In this document: positions 35,350 to 44,157 of the stretch, piece by piece
How the letters are laid out: each line of letters opens with the position of its first letter
Numbering within the stretch: position 1 is the stretch's first letter
NCBI GenBank assembly: GCA_964588705.1
Contig: CAZPQV010000005.1
Span: 1 to 64,000 of the forward strand
Reading direction: 5' to 3'
Source of the DNA: CAZPQV01 sp964588705
GTDB taxonomy: Bacteria; Bacteroidota; Bacteroidia; Flavobacteriales; Weeksellaceae
Length of the DNA: 64,000 bases
Position numbers and translations under genes: made by a program
The notes under the pieces: model-generated
What the model was told of the DNA's origin: nothing
Seen by the model: only the letters and a program-made list of their open reading frames with translations
Database searches by the model: none

Positions 35350-36591
35350 ATGTTATACTATCTGTACGAATATTTAACCGCAAACGGAATCCACATTCCG
35401 GGGCTTAACCTTCTGAGATACATCTCTTTCAGAGCGGCATTTTCGGTTTTGATGTCTTTGGCAATTGCACTGATTTACGGTAAGAAAATCATCAATTTCC
35501 TAAGACGCAGACAAATGGGAGAACTCGTTCGCGACCTTGGTCTTGAAGGACAAAAGCAGAAAGAAGGAACGCCAACAATGGGAGGATTAATCATCATTTT
35601 GGCGACGATTATTCCGGTTTTACTGTTTACAAAAGTCTTCAATGTTTACATTTTGTTGCTGCTGATTTCTGTCGTATGGATGGGTGCAATCGGGTTTATA
35701 GATGATTATTTAAAGAAAATTAAAAAGAATAAAGACGGATTAAGCGGAAAATTCAAGGTAATCGGACAGGTTGGTTTGGGATTGATTGTAGGCGTTACCA
35801 TGTTCTATCATCCGGATGTTGTGCTGAAAAGAAAATATGCAGACGCTCAGGAACTGAACCGAAACCGTGTGGAACAGAATTTTATGCCGGTTGAAAAATC
35901 AACAGTTTCCACCGTTCCGTTTGTGAAAAACAATGAATTCGACTACAGTAAAATCCTGTTTTGGATGGATGAAAAAGACCAGGAAGAATGGGCTTGGATC
36001 GTATTCATCCCAATGGTAATTTTTATTGTAACAGCGGTTTCAAACGGTGCAAACATTACCGACGGAATTGATGGTCTCGCCGCGGGAACAAGTGCCGTCA
36101 TACTTCTCACACTGGCGTTTTTTGCTTACGTTTCGGGTAACGTAATTTTTGCAGATTATCTCAATATTATGTTCCTCCCGAATATGGGTGAGACCGCGAT
36201 TTTTGCCGTCGCAATGGTAGGTGCGGTGATTGGATTTTTTTGGTACAACACCTATCCGGCGCAGGTTTTCATGGGCGACACCGGAAGTTTGATGTTGGGA
36301 GGTGTAATTGCAGTTTTGGCATTTATTCTTCGAAAAGAACTACTGATTCCAATTCTGTGCGGAATTTTCCTGATCGAAAATCTCTCCGTGATGCTGCAGG
36401 TTGGAGTGTTCAAATACAGAAAGAAAAAATTCGGGTTGGAATATGCCCAAAATAACAGGTTATTCAAAATGTCGCCTTTACACCATCATTATCAGAAAAG
36501 CGGATATCACGAAAGTAAAATCGTTAACCGTATGATAATCATTGGGGTAATGTTGGCAATTGTTTGTTTAATTACACTTAAAATCAGATAA
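35350..36591 (+). CDS. mraY: Phospho-N-acetylmuramoyl-pentapeptide-transferase
   Basis: Makes lipid I by transferring phospho-MurNAc-pentapeptide to undecaprenyl phosphate at the inner membrane. The 413-residue polytopic protein has the family motifs [22 protein letters not shown] (aspartates of motif A/B, about residues 116-137), [17 protein letters not shown] (about 232) and the C-terminal histidine cluster [17 protein letters not shown]. It is longer than E. coli MraY (360) because of an insertion of about 50 residues after the DDY motif (about 155-210), normal for Bacteroidota. Confidence 0.97.
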   Translation: MLYYLYEYLTANGIHIPGLNLLRYISFRAAFSVLMSLAIALIYGKKIINFLRRRQMGELVRDLGLEGQKQKEGTPTMGGLIIILATIIPVLLFTKVFNVYILLLLISVVWMGAIGFIDDYLKKIKKNKDGLSGKFKVIGQVGLGLIVGVTMFYHPDVVLKRKYADAQELNRNRVEQNFMPVEKSTVSTVPFVKNNEFDYSKILFWMDEKDQEEWAWIVFIPMVIFIVTAVSNGANITDGIDGLAAGTSAVILLTLAFFAYVSGNVIFADYLNIMFLPNMGETAIFAVAMVGAVIGFFWYNTYPAQVFMGDTGSLMLGGVIAVLAFILRKELLIPILCGIFLIENLSVMLQVGVFKYRKKKFGLEYAQNNRLFKMSPLHHHYQKSGYHESKIVNRMIIIGVMLAIVCLITLKIR

Positions 36592-36609
36592 AAAGAGGAA
36601 AAAAGAAAG

Positions 36610-37938
36610 ATGAGAATTGTAGTTTTAGGAGGAGGAGAAAGCGGTTTCGGAGCAGCGTACCTTGCCAAAAAGAAAGGTTTGGAAGTATTCCTTTCCGACA
36701 GGGGTGAGATTCGCGAAAACTATAAACAGTTGTTGATTGAAAACGGGATTGAGTTCGAAGAAGGAACACATACCGAAGAAAAAATTCTGAATGCAGACTG
36801 GATTGTAAAAAGTCCGGGAATTCCTAAGAAAGCGGAAATAATAGGACAAATTCAGCGCAAAGGAATCCGTTTGTCTTCAGAAATCGAATTTGCATCGGAA
36901 TTTACCAATGCTAAAATTATTGCCATTACGGGAAGTAACGGTAAAACGACAACGACCTCTCTCATTTATCATATTCTGAAAAGTGACGGGCTGAATGTAG
37001 GTTTAGGTGGAAATATTGGAAAAAGTTTTGCAAAGCAGGTTGCAGACGAAAACTATGACTACTATGTTTTGGAAGTGAGCTCTTTCCAGTTGGATGATAT
37101 TCAGAATTTCAGACCGTATATTTCTCTTCTGTTGAATTTGTCTAAAGACCATTTGGACCAGTACAACTACGATTACGAGGAGTACGCATTAGCAAAATTC
37201 AGAATTACCGAGAATCAGGAGAACGACAATTTCTTCATCTACAACAAGGATGATGTGATGAGTATGAATCTCCTTGAAAAACTTGAGATAAAAGCGAAGA
37301 TGCTACCATTTTCAACCAAAGAAAAACTGGAAGAAGGTGGTTTTGCAACCGAGGATAAAATTTTTATCAAACTTCAGGAAGAGTTTTCTATGAAAATTGA
37401 TGAACTGTCATTGGTTGGAACTCACAATGTTGCCAACAGTCTTGCCGCTTCTATTGCCGGTAAAATACTGAATATCAGTAATGAAAGCATCAGAAATTCA
37501 CTGATGACTTTTCAGGCGGTAGAACACAGATTGGAGTTTGTTTCTGAAATCGGCGGAGTAAAGTATATCAACGACAGTAAGGCAACGAACGTCAATGCGG
37601 CATATTTCGCATTAGAAAGCATGAAAACCCCAACCGTTTGGATTGTTGGCGGAACAGATAAAGGAAACGATTATACCGAGATTGAGGAATTGGTAAAGAA
37701 AAAAGTAAAAGCCATTGTATGCCTCGGTCTTGATAATCAGAAAATTATAAATTTTTTCAAAGAAAAGAAAGAGTTTATTTACGATACATCAAGCATGGAA
37801 GATGCGGTGAAAATCTGCAAATCTATTGCTGAAAAAGGAGATACAGTACTTCTGTCACCATGTTGTGCAAGTTTCGACTTGTTCAAAAACTACGAAGACA
37901 GAGGAACGAAATTTAAGGAAGCAGTATTAAAAAATTAA
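36610..37938 (+). CDS. murD: UDP-N-acetylmuramoylalanine--D-glutamate ligase
   Basis: Adds D-glutamate to UDP-MurNAc-L-Ala. The 442-residue protein has the N-terminal dinucleotide-like loop VVLGGGESGFGAAYLAKKKG, the ATP loop ITGSNGKTTTTSLIYHIL (about residues 105-122), EVSSFQLDDIQNFRP and INDSKATNVNAA (about 318). It lies 18 bp after mraY. A small GC-rich hairpin follows before ftsW. Confidence 0.97.
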   Translation: MRIVVLGGGESGFGAAYLAKKKGLEVFLSDRGEIRENYKQLLIENGIEFEEGTHTEEKILNADWIVKSPGIPKKAEIIGQIQRKGIRLSSEIEFASEFTNAKIIAITGSNGKTTTTSLIYHILKSDGLNVGLGGNIGKSFAKQVADENYDYYVLEVSSFQLDDIQNFRPYISLLLNLSKDHLDQYNYDYEEYALAKFRITENQENDNFFIYNKDDVMSMNLLEKLEIKAKMLPFSTKEKLEEGGFATEDKIFIKLQEEFSMKIDELSLVGTHNVANSLAASIAGKILNISNESIRNSLMTFQAVEHRLEFVSEIGGVKYINDSKATNVNAAYFALESMKTPTVWIVGGTDKGNDYTEIEELVKKKVKAIVCLGLDNQKIINFFKEKKEFIYDTSSMEDAVKICKSIAEKGDTVLLSPCCASFDLFKNYEDRGTKFKEAVLKN

Positions 37939-37956
37939 CAAAAATTCCCAAGAACT

Positions 37957-37975
37957 CCCTCTCCTTTGGAGAGGG
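37957..37975. repeat. GC-rich REP-like hairpin between murD and ftsW
   Basis: CCCTCTCC-ttt-GGAGAGGG is a perfect 8-bp stem with a 3-nt loop, followed by TTGGGGTGAGG. It is markedly more GC-rich than its surroundings and fills the 51-bp murD-ftsW gap, ending 15 bp before the ftsW ATG. From memory, similar hairpins are dispersed in flavobacterial genomes. Confidence 0.7.
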
Positions 37976-37989
37976 TTGGGGTGAGGATA

Positions 37990-39231
37990 ATGAATAACCA
38001 ATATCAAGAGGAAAGCAAATTTGAGTATCTGAAGGGCGATAAAGTTCTTTGGATAGCCATAATATTGATTTCTGCCTTTTCTGTTTTTCCGGTTTATTCC
38101 GCCAGTTCAAACCTGGAGTATATTGTGAATACCGGAACCACAACAGGACACCTGATGAAGCATATGTTCTTCATGGTTCTTGGTCTTGTACTGATGCGTG
38201 CGATTGGATTTATAAAATATGAGCACATCGGAAAACTGAGTACAATTTTATTGGTTTTTTCAGTTGTTCTTCTGGTTATCACCATGTTTTCCGGGCAGAC
38301 AATTGATGGTGCAAGTGCCTCCCGCTGGTTGAAAATCCCTGGAACGCCGTTTTCATTTCAGCCATCAACTTTTGCTTATCTGATGCTGATTATTTATCTG
38401 TGCAGATATTTAACCAAGAAAATCAACAGAGAACGGCTTCCGATCGAAAACATATTCTACATTTTTGTGCCGATTCTCGTGGTGTTTGGACTGGTATTTA
38501 AGGATAACGGTTCCACGGGAATTATGATTATGATTGTTTCTATCGCCGTTTTGATTATCGGACAGTTGAACTGGAAGTATGTAGCAGGATTTATTTCCAC
38601 AGGTGTAATGGCAGGAATTCTTTTCATTATGGTGGCGCTGAACACCAATATGATTGGAGGAAACCGTGTTCATACCTGGATGAGCCGTATCGAAACGTTT
38701 ACAACGGCCAAGACCAATCCAACGGAACTGGAAACCGAGGAAATGAAAACCAAGAACTATCAGGTAATGCAGGCGAAAGCAGCCATCGTTCACGGTGGAA
38801 TTACAGGAATGGGACCTGGTAAAAGTGCATTGAAACAAATGCTTCCGCAGTCGGCTTCTGATTTCATATTTGCAATTATTGTTGAGGAATACGGCTTTTT
38901 GGGGGCGTTGGCACTCATCACCTTATACCTCATTATGATTATCCGGATTGTGATGATTGCGAGTAAAATGCCGGCCTTTTTCGGCTCGTTGCTCGTGCTG
39001 TCGATGGGAATAATGATTTTCGTGCAGTTATCCGTAAACATTGCGGTTGCCGTAAATCTGATTCCGGTTACCGGACAGCCTTTACCGCTCATCAGTTATG
39101 GAGGAACATCGATGTTGGTGACCTATCTTCAATTAGGAATTGTATTGAATGTAAGTTCAAGAATTCAGGTGTATGATGAGGAAGGAATGGGCAAAAAACA
39201 AAGTATAGAAGAGATAAACGATATCGCTTAA
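37990..39231 (+). CDS. ftsW: Lipid II polymerase / division protein FtsW (SEDS family)
   Basis: Septal glycosyltransferase of the SEDS family that works with the cognate PBP. About ten membrane helices and the SEDS signature regions are visible: GGNRVHTWMSRIETF, the QAKAAIVHGGITGMGPG segment and NLIPVTGQPLPLISYGGTSML near the C-terminus. The ATG at 37990 (MNNQYQEESKFEYLKGDK) is preferred over an in-frame TTG at 37966, which lies inside the REP-like hairpin. That leaves a 413-residue protein. The gene abuts murG. Confidence 0.95.
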   Translation: MNNQYQEESKFEYLKGDKVLWIAIILISAFSVFPVYSASSNLEYIVNTGTTTGHLMKHMFFMVLGLVLMRAIGFIKYEHIGKLSTILLVFSVVLLVITMFSGQTIDGASASRWLKIPGTPFSFQPSTFAYLMLIIYLCRYLTKKINRERLPIENIFYIFVPILVVFGLVFKDNGSTGIMIMIVSIAVLIIGQLNWKYVAGFISTGVMAGILFIMVALNTNMIGGNRVHTWMSRIETFTTAKTNPTELETEEMKTKNYQVMQAKAAIVHGGITGMGPGKSALKQMLPQSASDFIFAIIVEEYGFLGALALITLYLIMIIRIVMIASKMPAFFGSLLVLSMGIMIFVQLSVNIAVAVNLIPVTGQPLPLISYGGTSMLVTYLQLGIVLNVSSRIQVYDEEGMGKKQSIEEINDIA

Positions 39232-40338
39232 ATGACCAGAAAATTAAAAATATTAATGAGTGGCGGCGGAACCGGAGGACATATCTTCCCGGCGGTTGCC
39301 ATTGCCGATGAAATCAAAAGAAGATTTCCGGAGGCCGAGTTTCTGTTCATTGGTGCAAACGGCAAAATGGAGATGGAAAAAGTGCCACAATCCGGCTACC
39401 GAATTGAAGGTTTGGATATTGCCGGATTCGACAGAGGTAATCTTTTATCCAATGTTAAACTGCCTTTCAAACTGATTTCAAGTTTAACAAAGGCAAAAAA
39501 ACTGATAAAAACTTTCAAACCTGATTTTGCAGTTGGAACAGGAGGCTTTGCGAGTGGCCCGGCGCTTTATGCTGCGGCGAGAGCGGGAGTTCCGACGTTT
39601 ATTCAGGAGCAGAATGCACATGCAGGCGTAACGAATAAAATTTTAAGCAAGAAAGCAAAAGCAGTTTATACGGCTTATCCGAATGTAGCAGGTTTTCCTG
39701 CAGAAAAAACCAAATTTCTTGGAAATCCGATTCGTGAAAACATTGTTTCGGGACTGACGGATACTAGAGAAGCAAAAATAAAACTGGGCTTTGATCCTGA
39801 TAAACTGACCATTCTTTCCGTAGGCGGATCTTTAGGTTCAAGAACATTAAATAACGGTTGGAAAGAAAATCTTGATAAGGTTATCGAAAAAGGCTACCAA
39901 CTAATTTGGCAAACCGGTAAACTGGATTTTCAGTCTATTTACAAAGAAACAGAAGATAAACAGGGAAGAAGTATTCAGATTGTAGAGTTTATCAAAAGTA
40001 TGGAGTTGGCCTATTCGGCGGCGGATGTCATTGTTTCACGAGCTGGAGCCATTGCAATTTCGGAGCTGGCAGTCACACAGAAACCGGTTTTATTGGTGCC
40101 CTTTCCGTTTGCTGCGGAAGATCATCAAACTGAAAATGCCATGAATTTGGTGAACAGAAATGCGGCAAGAATGGTAAAAGATGTGGAAATGAAAGAAAAA
40201 TTCTGGGATACGCTTTCTGAAATCTGTGAAAATGAAAATTTAAGAAAAGAAATGTCAGAAAACCTACAGTTTTTCGCAAAGCCAAAAGCAGCAGAAGAAA
40301 TTGTGGATGATATCATCAATAAGTTGAACATCAAGTAA
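39232..40338 (+). CDS. murG: UDP-N-acetylglucosamine--N-acetylmuramyl-(pentapeptide) pyrophosphoryl-undecaprenol GlcNAc transferase
   Basis: Converts lipid I to lipid II on the cytosolic face of the membrane. The 368-residue protein has ISGGGTGGHIFPAVAIA-like N-terminal loop (reads MSGGGTGGHIFPAVAIADEI), EQNAHAGVTNKILSKKA, VGGSLGSRTLNNGW and the UDP-GlcNAc-binding VSRAGAIAISELAV then PFPFAAEDHQTENA. It starts at the base after the ftsW stop codon and ends at the base before the murC ATG. Confidence 0.97.
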   Translation: MTRKLKILMSGGGTGGHIFPAVAIADEIKRRFPEAEFLFIGANGKMEMEKVPQSGYRIEGLDIAGFDRGNLLSNVKLPFKLISSLTKAKKLIKTFKPDFAVGTGGFASGPALYAAARAGVPTFIQEQNAHAGVTNKILSKKAKAVYTAYPNVAGFPAEKTKFLGNPIRENIVSGLTDTREAKIKLGFDPDKLTILSVGGSLGSRTLNNGWKENLDKVIEKGYQLIWQTGKLDFQSIYKETEDKQGRSIQIVEFIKSMELAYSAADVIVSRAGAIAISELAVTQKPVLLVPFPFAAEDHQTENAMNLVNRNAARMVKDVEMKEKFWDTLSEICENENLRKEMSENLQFFAKPKAAEEIVDDIINKLNIK

Positions 40339-41700
40339 ATGAAACCTTTAAATACATATCAAACCTTTTATTTCGTAGGTATCGGCGGTATCGGAATGAG
40401 TGCGATTGCGCGCTATTTCAATGCTTCCGGGAAGAAAGTTCTTGGGTATGATAAAACAGAAACCAAACTGACTTCGGCATTACTTTCCGAAGGAATTGAT
40501 ATTGTGTTTGAAGATGTTCTGACCGAAAAAATCACGGAACTTGATAAAGAAACGACACTGGTGATTTATACGCCGGCAATTAAAGTGCTGAATATTCTTG
40601 ATTATTTCAATCAGAATGGATATACTGTCCTGAAGCGTGCAAAAGTGCTCGGTTTAATCACTGACAATACAGAATGTATCGCAGTTGGAGGAACGCATGG
40701 AAAGACCACCACATCAACTTTGGTGGCACATCTTTGTAAGGAAGCAGATTTACCGTTCTCTTGTTTTCTTGGTGGAATTTCAGAAAATTTTAAGTCAAAT
40801 TTTCTTTACAACGGAAACAAATATTCCGTTTTGGAAGCCGATGAATACGACAGAAGTTTTCTGAATTTATCTCCGGATTGGGCTATCATCACATCAAACG
40901 ATGCCGATCATTTGGATATTTATGGCGACGATGCACATATCAAAGAAAGTTTTAATGAGTTTGCCGGACTAGTGTCTAATGACAGCCAACTGTTTGTAAG
41001 AAAAGGTATTAACATCGGTCGTTCGTGCAAAACCTATGCGGTGAACGAGGATGCAGATTTTTACTCAGATAACCTAAGAATAGAAGATAATCTTCTGCAT
41101 TTTGATTTTCATTCCGGTGAAGAAACGATTGATTTTTCATGGAATCTTCCGGGAATTCATAATGTGGAAAATGCCACGGCAGCCATTGCTTTACTCAACA
41201 GTTTAGGCGTTGAATTTGAAACATTGCAGAAAGGCATTGCCAATTTCAAAGGCATAAAGCGAAGATATACGATAAATCACTTTGAAAACGGTAAAATTTA
41301 TGTGGACGATTATGCGCATCATCCGACAGAATTGAATGCTGTAATCGGCTCTATCAGAACGTTTTACCCGGATAAAAAATTGTTGATTGCATTCCAGCCG
41401 CATCTCTTCAGCAGAACAAGAGATTTTGCAGACGGATTTGCCAAAAGCCTGGAAGACTGTGATGAATTACTGCTTTTAGATATCTATCCGGCAAGAGAAT
41501 TACAGGAAAATTATCCCGGAATAACTTCAGACTGGTTATTGGAAAAAGTGAAGCACAATAAGAAAGAAGTAACGTCTTTAGAAGACGCATTTAATAAAAT
41601 TAAAGAAAAAGAATTTGACATTCTGCTTACCGTAGGTGCGGGAAATATCGACCGTCTTTATGACCCGATTGTGGAATGGCTGTCTAATATTAATGAGTAA
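40339..41700 (+). CDS. murC: UDP-N-acetylmuramate--L-alanine ligase
   Basis: First amino-acid ligase of the stem peptide. The 453-residue protein has VGIGGIGMSAIARYFNASG (UDP-binding, about residues 12-30), VGGTHGKTTTSTLVAHL (P-loop, about 116), LEADEYDRSFLNL and VDDYAHHPTELNAVI (about 318). It abuts murG directly. It is followed by a heptamer-repeat spacer before ftsQ. Confidence 0.97.
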   Translation: MKPLNTYQTFYFVGIGGIGMSAIARYFNASGKKVLGYDKTETKLTSALLSEGIDIVFEDVLTEKITELDKETTLVIYTPAIKVLNILDYFNQNGYTVLKRAKVLGLITDNTECIAVGGTHGKTTTSTLVAHLCKEADLPFSCFLGGISENFKSNFLYNGNKYSVLEADEYDRSFLNLSPDWAIITSNDADHLDIYGDDAHIKESFNEFAGLVSNDSQLFVRKGINIGRSCKTYAVNEDADFYSDNLRIEDNLLHFDFHSGEETIDFSWNLPGIHNVENATAAIALLNSLGVEFETLQKGIANFKGIKRRYTINHFENGKIYVDDYAHHPTELNAVIGSIRTFYPDKKLLIAFQPHLFSRTRDFADGFAKSLEDCDELLLLDIYPARELQENYPGITSDWLLEKVKHNKKEVTSLEDAFNKIKEKEFDILLTVGAGNIDRLYDPIVEWLSNINE

Positions 41701-41733
41701 AAAATAAATATAAAAACCGTCGGAAAGTTGAAA

Positions 41734-41768
41734 TGCTTCAAGCATCCAGCATCCGGCTTCCAGCATAA
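41734..41768. repeat. Five in-phase heptamers between murC and ftsQ
   Basis: TGCTTCA, AGCATCC, AGCATCC, GGCTTCC and AGCATAA follow one another exactly every 7 bp (41734-41768). The complement reads as GCTGGAT-like units. The tract ends 3 bp before the ftsQ ATG and so forms its 5' untranslated context. Confidence 0.72.
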
Positions 41769-41771
41769 CGA

Positions 41772-42755
41772 ATGAAAAACAAGTGGAGAATACTTAAGAT
41801 CCTTGTCACGGTTATCCTTTTCGGATTTCTGCTGAGTTTCTCTTTGAAGCGTCACAACAACGCATCAATGGAGAAGGTATCTGTAAATATGGTGTATCCA
41901 CAGGGAACGGATAAGGTTTATTTTATTGATGAAAAGAATGTGAAGGATTTCATCAAAAACTCAAATCCGTCAAAAAGAATTGGGGATATCAACATTCCTA
42001 CTTTGGAAAAGGAGATCAACCGATTCCCATCAGTTGACAGCGCGAATGTTTATTTGAATTTAAATGGAAACCTCAATATCGACATTGTGCAGAGAGTTCC
42101 GGCTTTCAGGCTTCAGAAAGGTGGTCAAGATTTTTATGTAGATATCAAAGGAAACGAGTTTCCGATTTCGAAAATCTATTCGCATCCTGTAATGTTGGTA
42201 ACAGGCGATGTTAAACGAAATGAATATCTGAAACTGGCAGAATTGGTAAAGAAAATTGATGAAGATGATTTCAGCAACAGATATTTCATAGGGATTACCA
42301 AAGAGAAGAACAGCTATAATTTACTGACGAGCGAAGGCAATTTTAAAGTGGAAATTGGCAACCTTGATAATATAGATTTTAAAGTAAAAGGTTTTAAAAC
42401 TTTTGTAGAAAAATTCCTGGTTTATCAGGAACCTGAAAAGTATAATAAAATTTCGGTAAGGTTTGATAATCAGATTGTAACAACGCTTAATCCTTACTAT
42501 AAAGATAACGACAGCATTCTGAATGTAAGACGGAAAGAGTTTGAAAAAGCGCCCGAGCTTCAAAGGAAAAAGGCACTTGCGATGGCAGCAGAAAATATCG
42601 CATCAACAGTGAGAAAGCCTGCAGTTAAAACTGAAGCAAAACCGAAGGAAAAGCCTAAGGTCACTGAAAAACCAAAACCTGAAGTAAAGAAAGCAACTCC
42701 GAAACCTGCGACTTCAGAAAAGCCAAAATCAAAACCAAAAGTAATTGTAGAATAA
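41772..42755 (+). CDS. ftsQ: Cell division protein FtsQ/DivIB-like
   Basis: A 327-residue bitopic division protein: a short basic cytosolic tail, one membrane helix (about residues 8-24, LKILVTVILFGFLLSFSL) and a periplasmic POTRA/beta domain (about 30-245, with FPSVDSANVYLNLNGNLNIDIVQRVPAFRL). A Lys/Pro/Glu-rich low-complexity tail (about 275-327) follows. FtsQ bridges the Z-ring and the septal synthase. Sequence similarity to E. coli FtsQ is weak; the call rests on topology and position between murC and ftsA. Confidence 0.88.
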   Translation: MKNKWRILKILVTVILFGFLLSFSLKRHNNASMEKVSVNMVYPQGTDKVYFIDEKNVKDFIKNSNPSKRIGDINIPTLEKEINRFPSVDSANVYLNLNGNLNIDIVQRVPAFRLQKGGQDFYVDIKGNEFPISKIYSHPVMLVTGDVKRNEYLKLAELVKKIDEDDFSNRYFIGITKEKNSYNLLTSEGNFKVEIGNLDNIDFKVKGFKTFVEKFLVYQEPEKYNKISVRFDNQIVTTLNPYYKDNDSILNVRRKEFEKAPELQRKKALAMAAENIASTVRKPAVKTEAKPKEKPKVTEKPKPEVKKATPKPATSEKPKSKPKVIVE

Positions 42756-42775
42756 AAAAATCAAATCGACATAAA

Positions 42776-44140
42776 ATGACAAATCAAGAGTATTCAGTAG
42801 GACTGGACATCGGAACAACCAAGATTGTTGCGATTGTCGGCCGCCGAAACACTCACGGAAAAATAGAAGTTCTGGGAGTGGGGAAGGCGAAAAGTCTCGG
42901 TGTTCACAAGGGCATCGTCAACAACATTTCACAAACCATCAGTTCGATAAAGTCGGCGGTTGAAGAAGCACAAAAAAGTTCAGGAGTTGCCATTCACAAA
43001 GTAACGGTTGGTATCGCAGGCAAACACATCCGATCTCTTCAGCATTCAGATTATATCATGAGAGATAATCCGGATCAGTTCATCACAGAAGATGATATCG
43101 AAGCACTGAAAGAGCAGGTTAAAAAACTGGTTATGCTTCCGGGAGAAGAAATTATTCACGTTTTACCTCAGGAATATAAAGTTGATTCCCAAGGTGAAAT
43201 TCAGGAACCTATCGGAATGCACGGCAAGCGTCTGGAAGCTAACTTCCACGTAGTTGTGGGACAAATGGGAAGCATCAGAAACATTGCAAGATGCGTTCGC
43301 GAGGCAGGTCTCGAAATGGAGGCGCTTACGCTTGAACCTCTGGCATCATCCGAAGCCGTGCTTACAAAAGAAGAAAAAGAAGCGGGAGTTGCAATTGTAG
43401 ATATCGGTGGCGGTACTACAGATATTGCAATTTTCAAAGACAATATTATCCGTCACACTTGCGTCATTCCTTACGGTGGCGGCATCATTACAGAAGATAT
43501 TAAAGAAGGTTGTTCAATTATTGAAAAACATGCAGAGCAACTGAAGGTGAAGTTTGGTTCTGCAGTACCGGAAATGGAGAAAGACAGAACTTTCGTTACG
43601 AATCCGGGGCTTCATGGAAGAGCAGATAAAGAGATTTCACTTAAGACTTTAGCTCAGGTCATCAATGCAAGAGTTGAAGAAATTCTTGAAATGGTAAATA
43701 CCGAATTGAGAGCTTATGGCGCATTCGAACAGAAGAAAAAATTGATTGCTGGTATCGTACTTACAGGTGGTGGATCGAACCTGAAACACATGCGTCAGTT
43801 AGCAAATTACACTACTGGTTTCGACAGCAGACTTGGATACGCTAACGAATATATTTCTAACGATAAAAATCAGTTTCTTAAAGGGCCTGAATTTGCGACA
43901 GCAATTGGTCTTTTAATGGAAAGCTTGAAAATCAGAGATAAAAAAGTTTCTCTTCACGAAGAAGAAATTCCGGTTGTAGAAACAAAAACTCCTGAAAACA
44001 AAAATGAAGATACCAAAGTAGAACTGGTCGAAACGGAAGATACAGCGACTGTTTCTCAGGAAACTACAAGAAGAAACAGGTTGACGATCGGTCAGAAAAT
44101 AATGGAAAGCGTTAAAAAGTTTTTTGAAGAAGTTGAATAA
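42776..44140 (+). CDS. ftsA: Cell division protein FtsA
   Basis: Actin-like membrane tether for FtsZ. The 454-residue protein has VGLDIGTTKIVAIVG (phosphate 1, about residues 7-21), the SHS2 1C domain, VDIGGGTTDIAIF (about 208) and LTGGGSNLKHM. A C-terminal amphipathic helix TIGQKIMESVKKFFEEVE is the expected membrane-targeting sequence, connected by an acidic linker. It is 17 bp upstream of ftsZ. Confidence 0.97.
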   Translation: MTNQEYSVGLDIGTTKIVAIVGRRNTHGKIEVLGVGKAKSLGVHKGIVNNISQTISSIKSAVEEAQKSSGVAIHKVTVGIAGKHIRSLQHSDYIMRDNPDQFITEDDIEALKEQVKKLVMLPGEEIIHVLPQEYKVDSQGEIQEPIGMHGKRLEANFHVVVGQMGSIRNIARCVREAGLEMEALTLEPLASSEAVLTKEEKEAGVAIVDIGGGTTDIAIFKDNIIRHTCVIPYGGGIITEDIKEGCSIIEKHAEQLKVKFGSAVPEMEKDRTFVTNPGLHGRADKEISLKTLAQVINARVEEILEMVNTELRAYGAFEQKKKLIAGIVLTGGGSNLKHMRQLANYTTGFDSRLGYANEYISNDKNQFLKGPEFATAIGLLMESLKIRDKKVSLHEEEIPVVETKTPENKNEDTKVELVETEDTATVSQETTRRNRLTIGQKIMESVKKFFEEVE

Positions 44141-44157
44141 TAAAAATACAATAAGAT

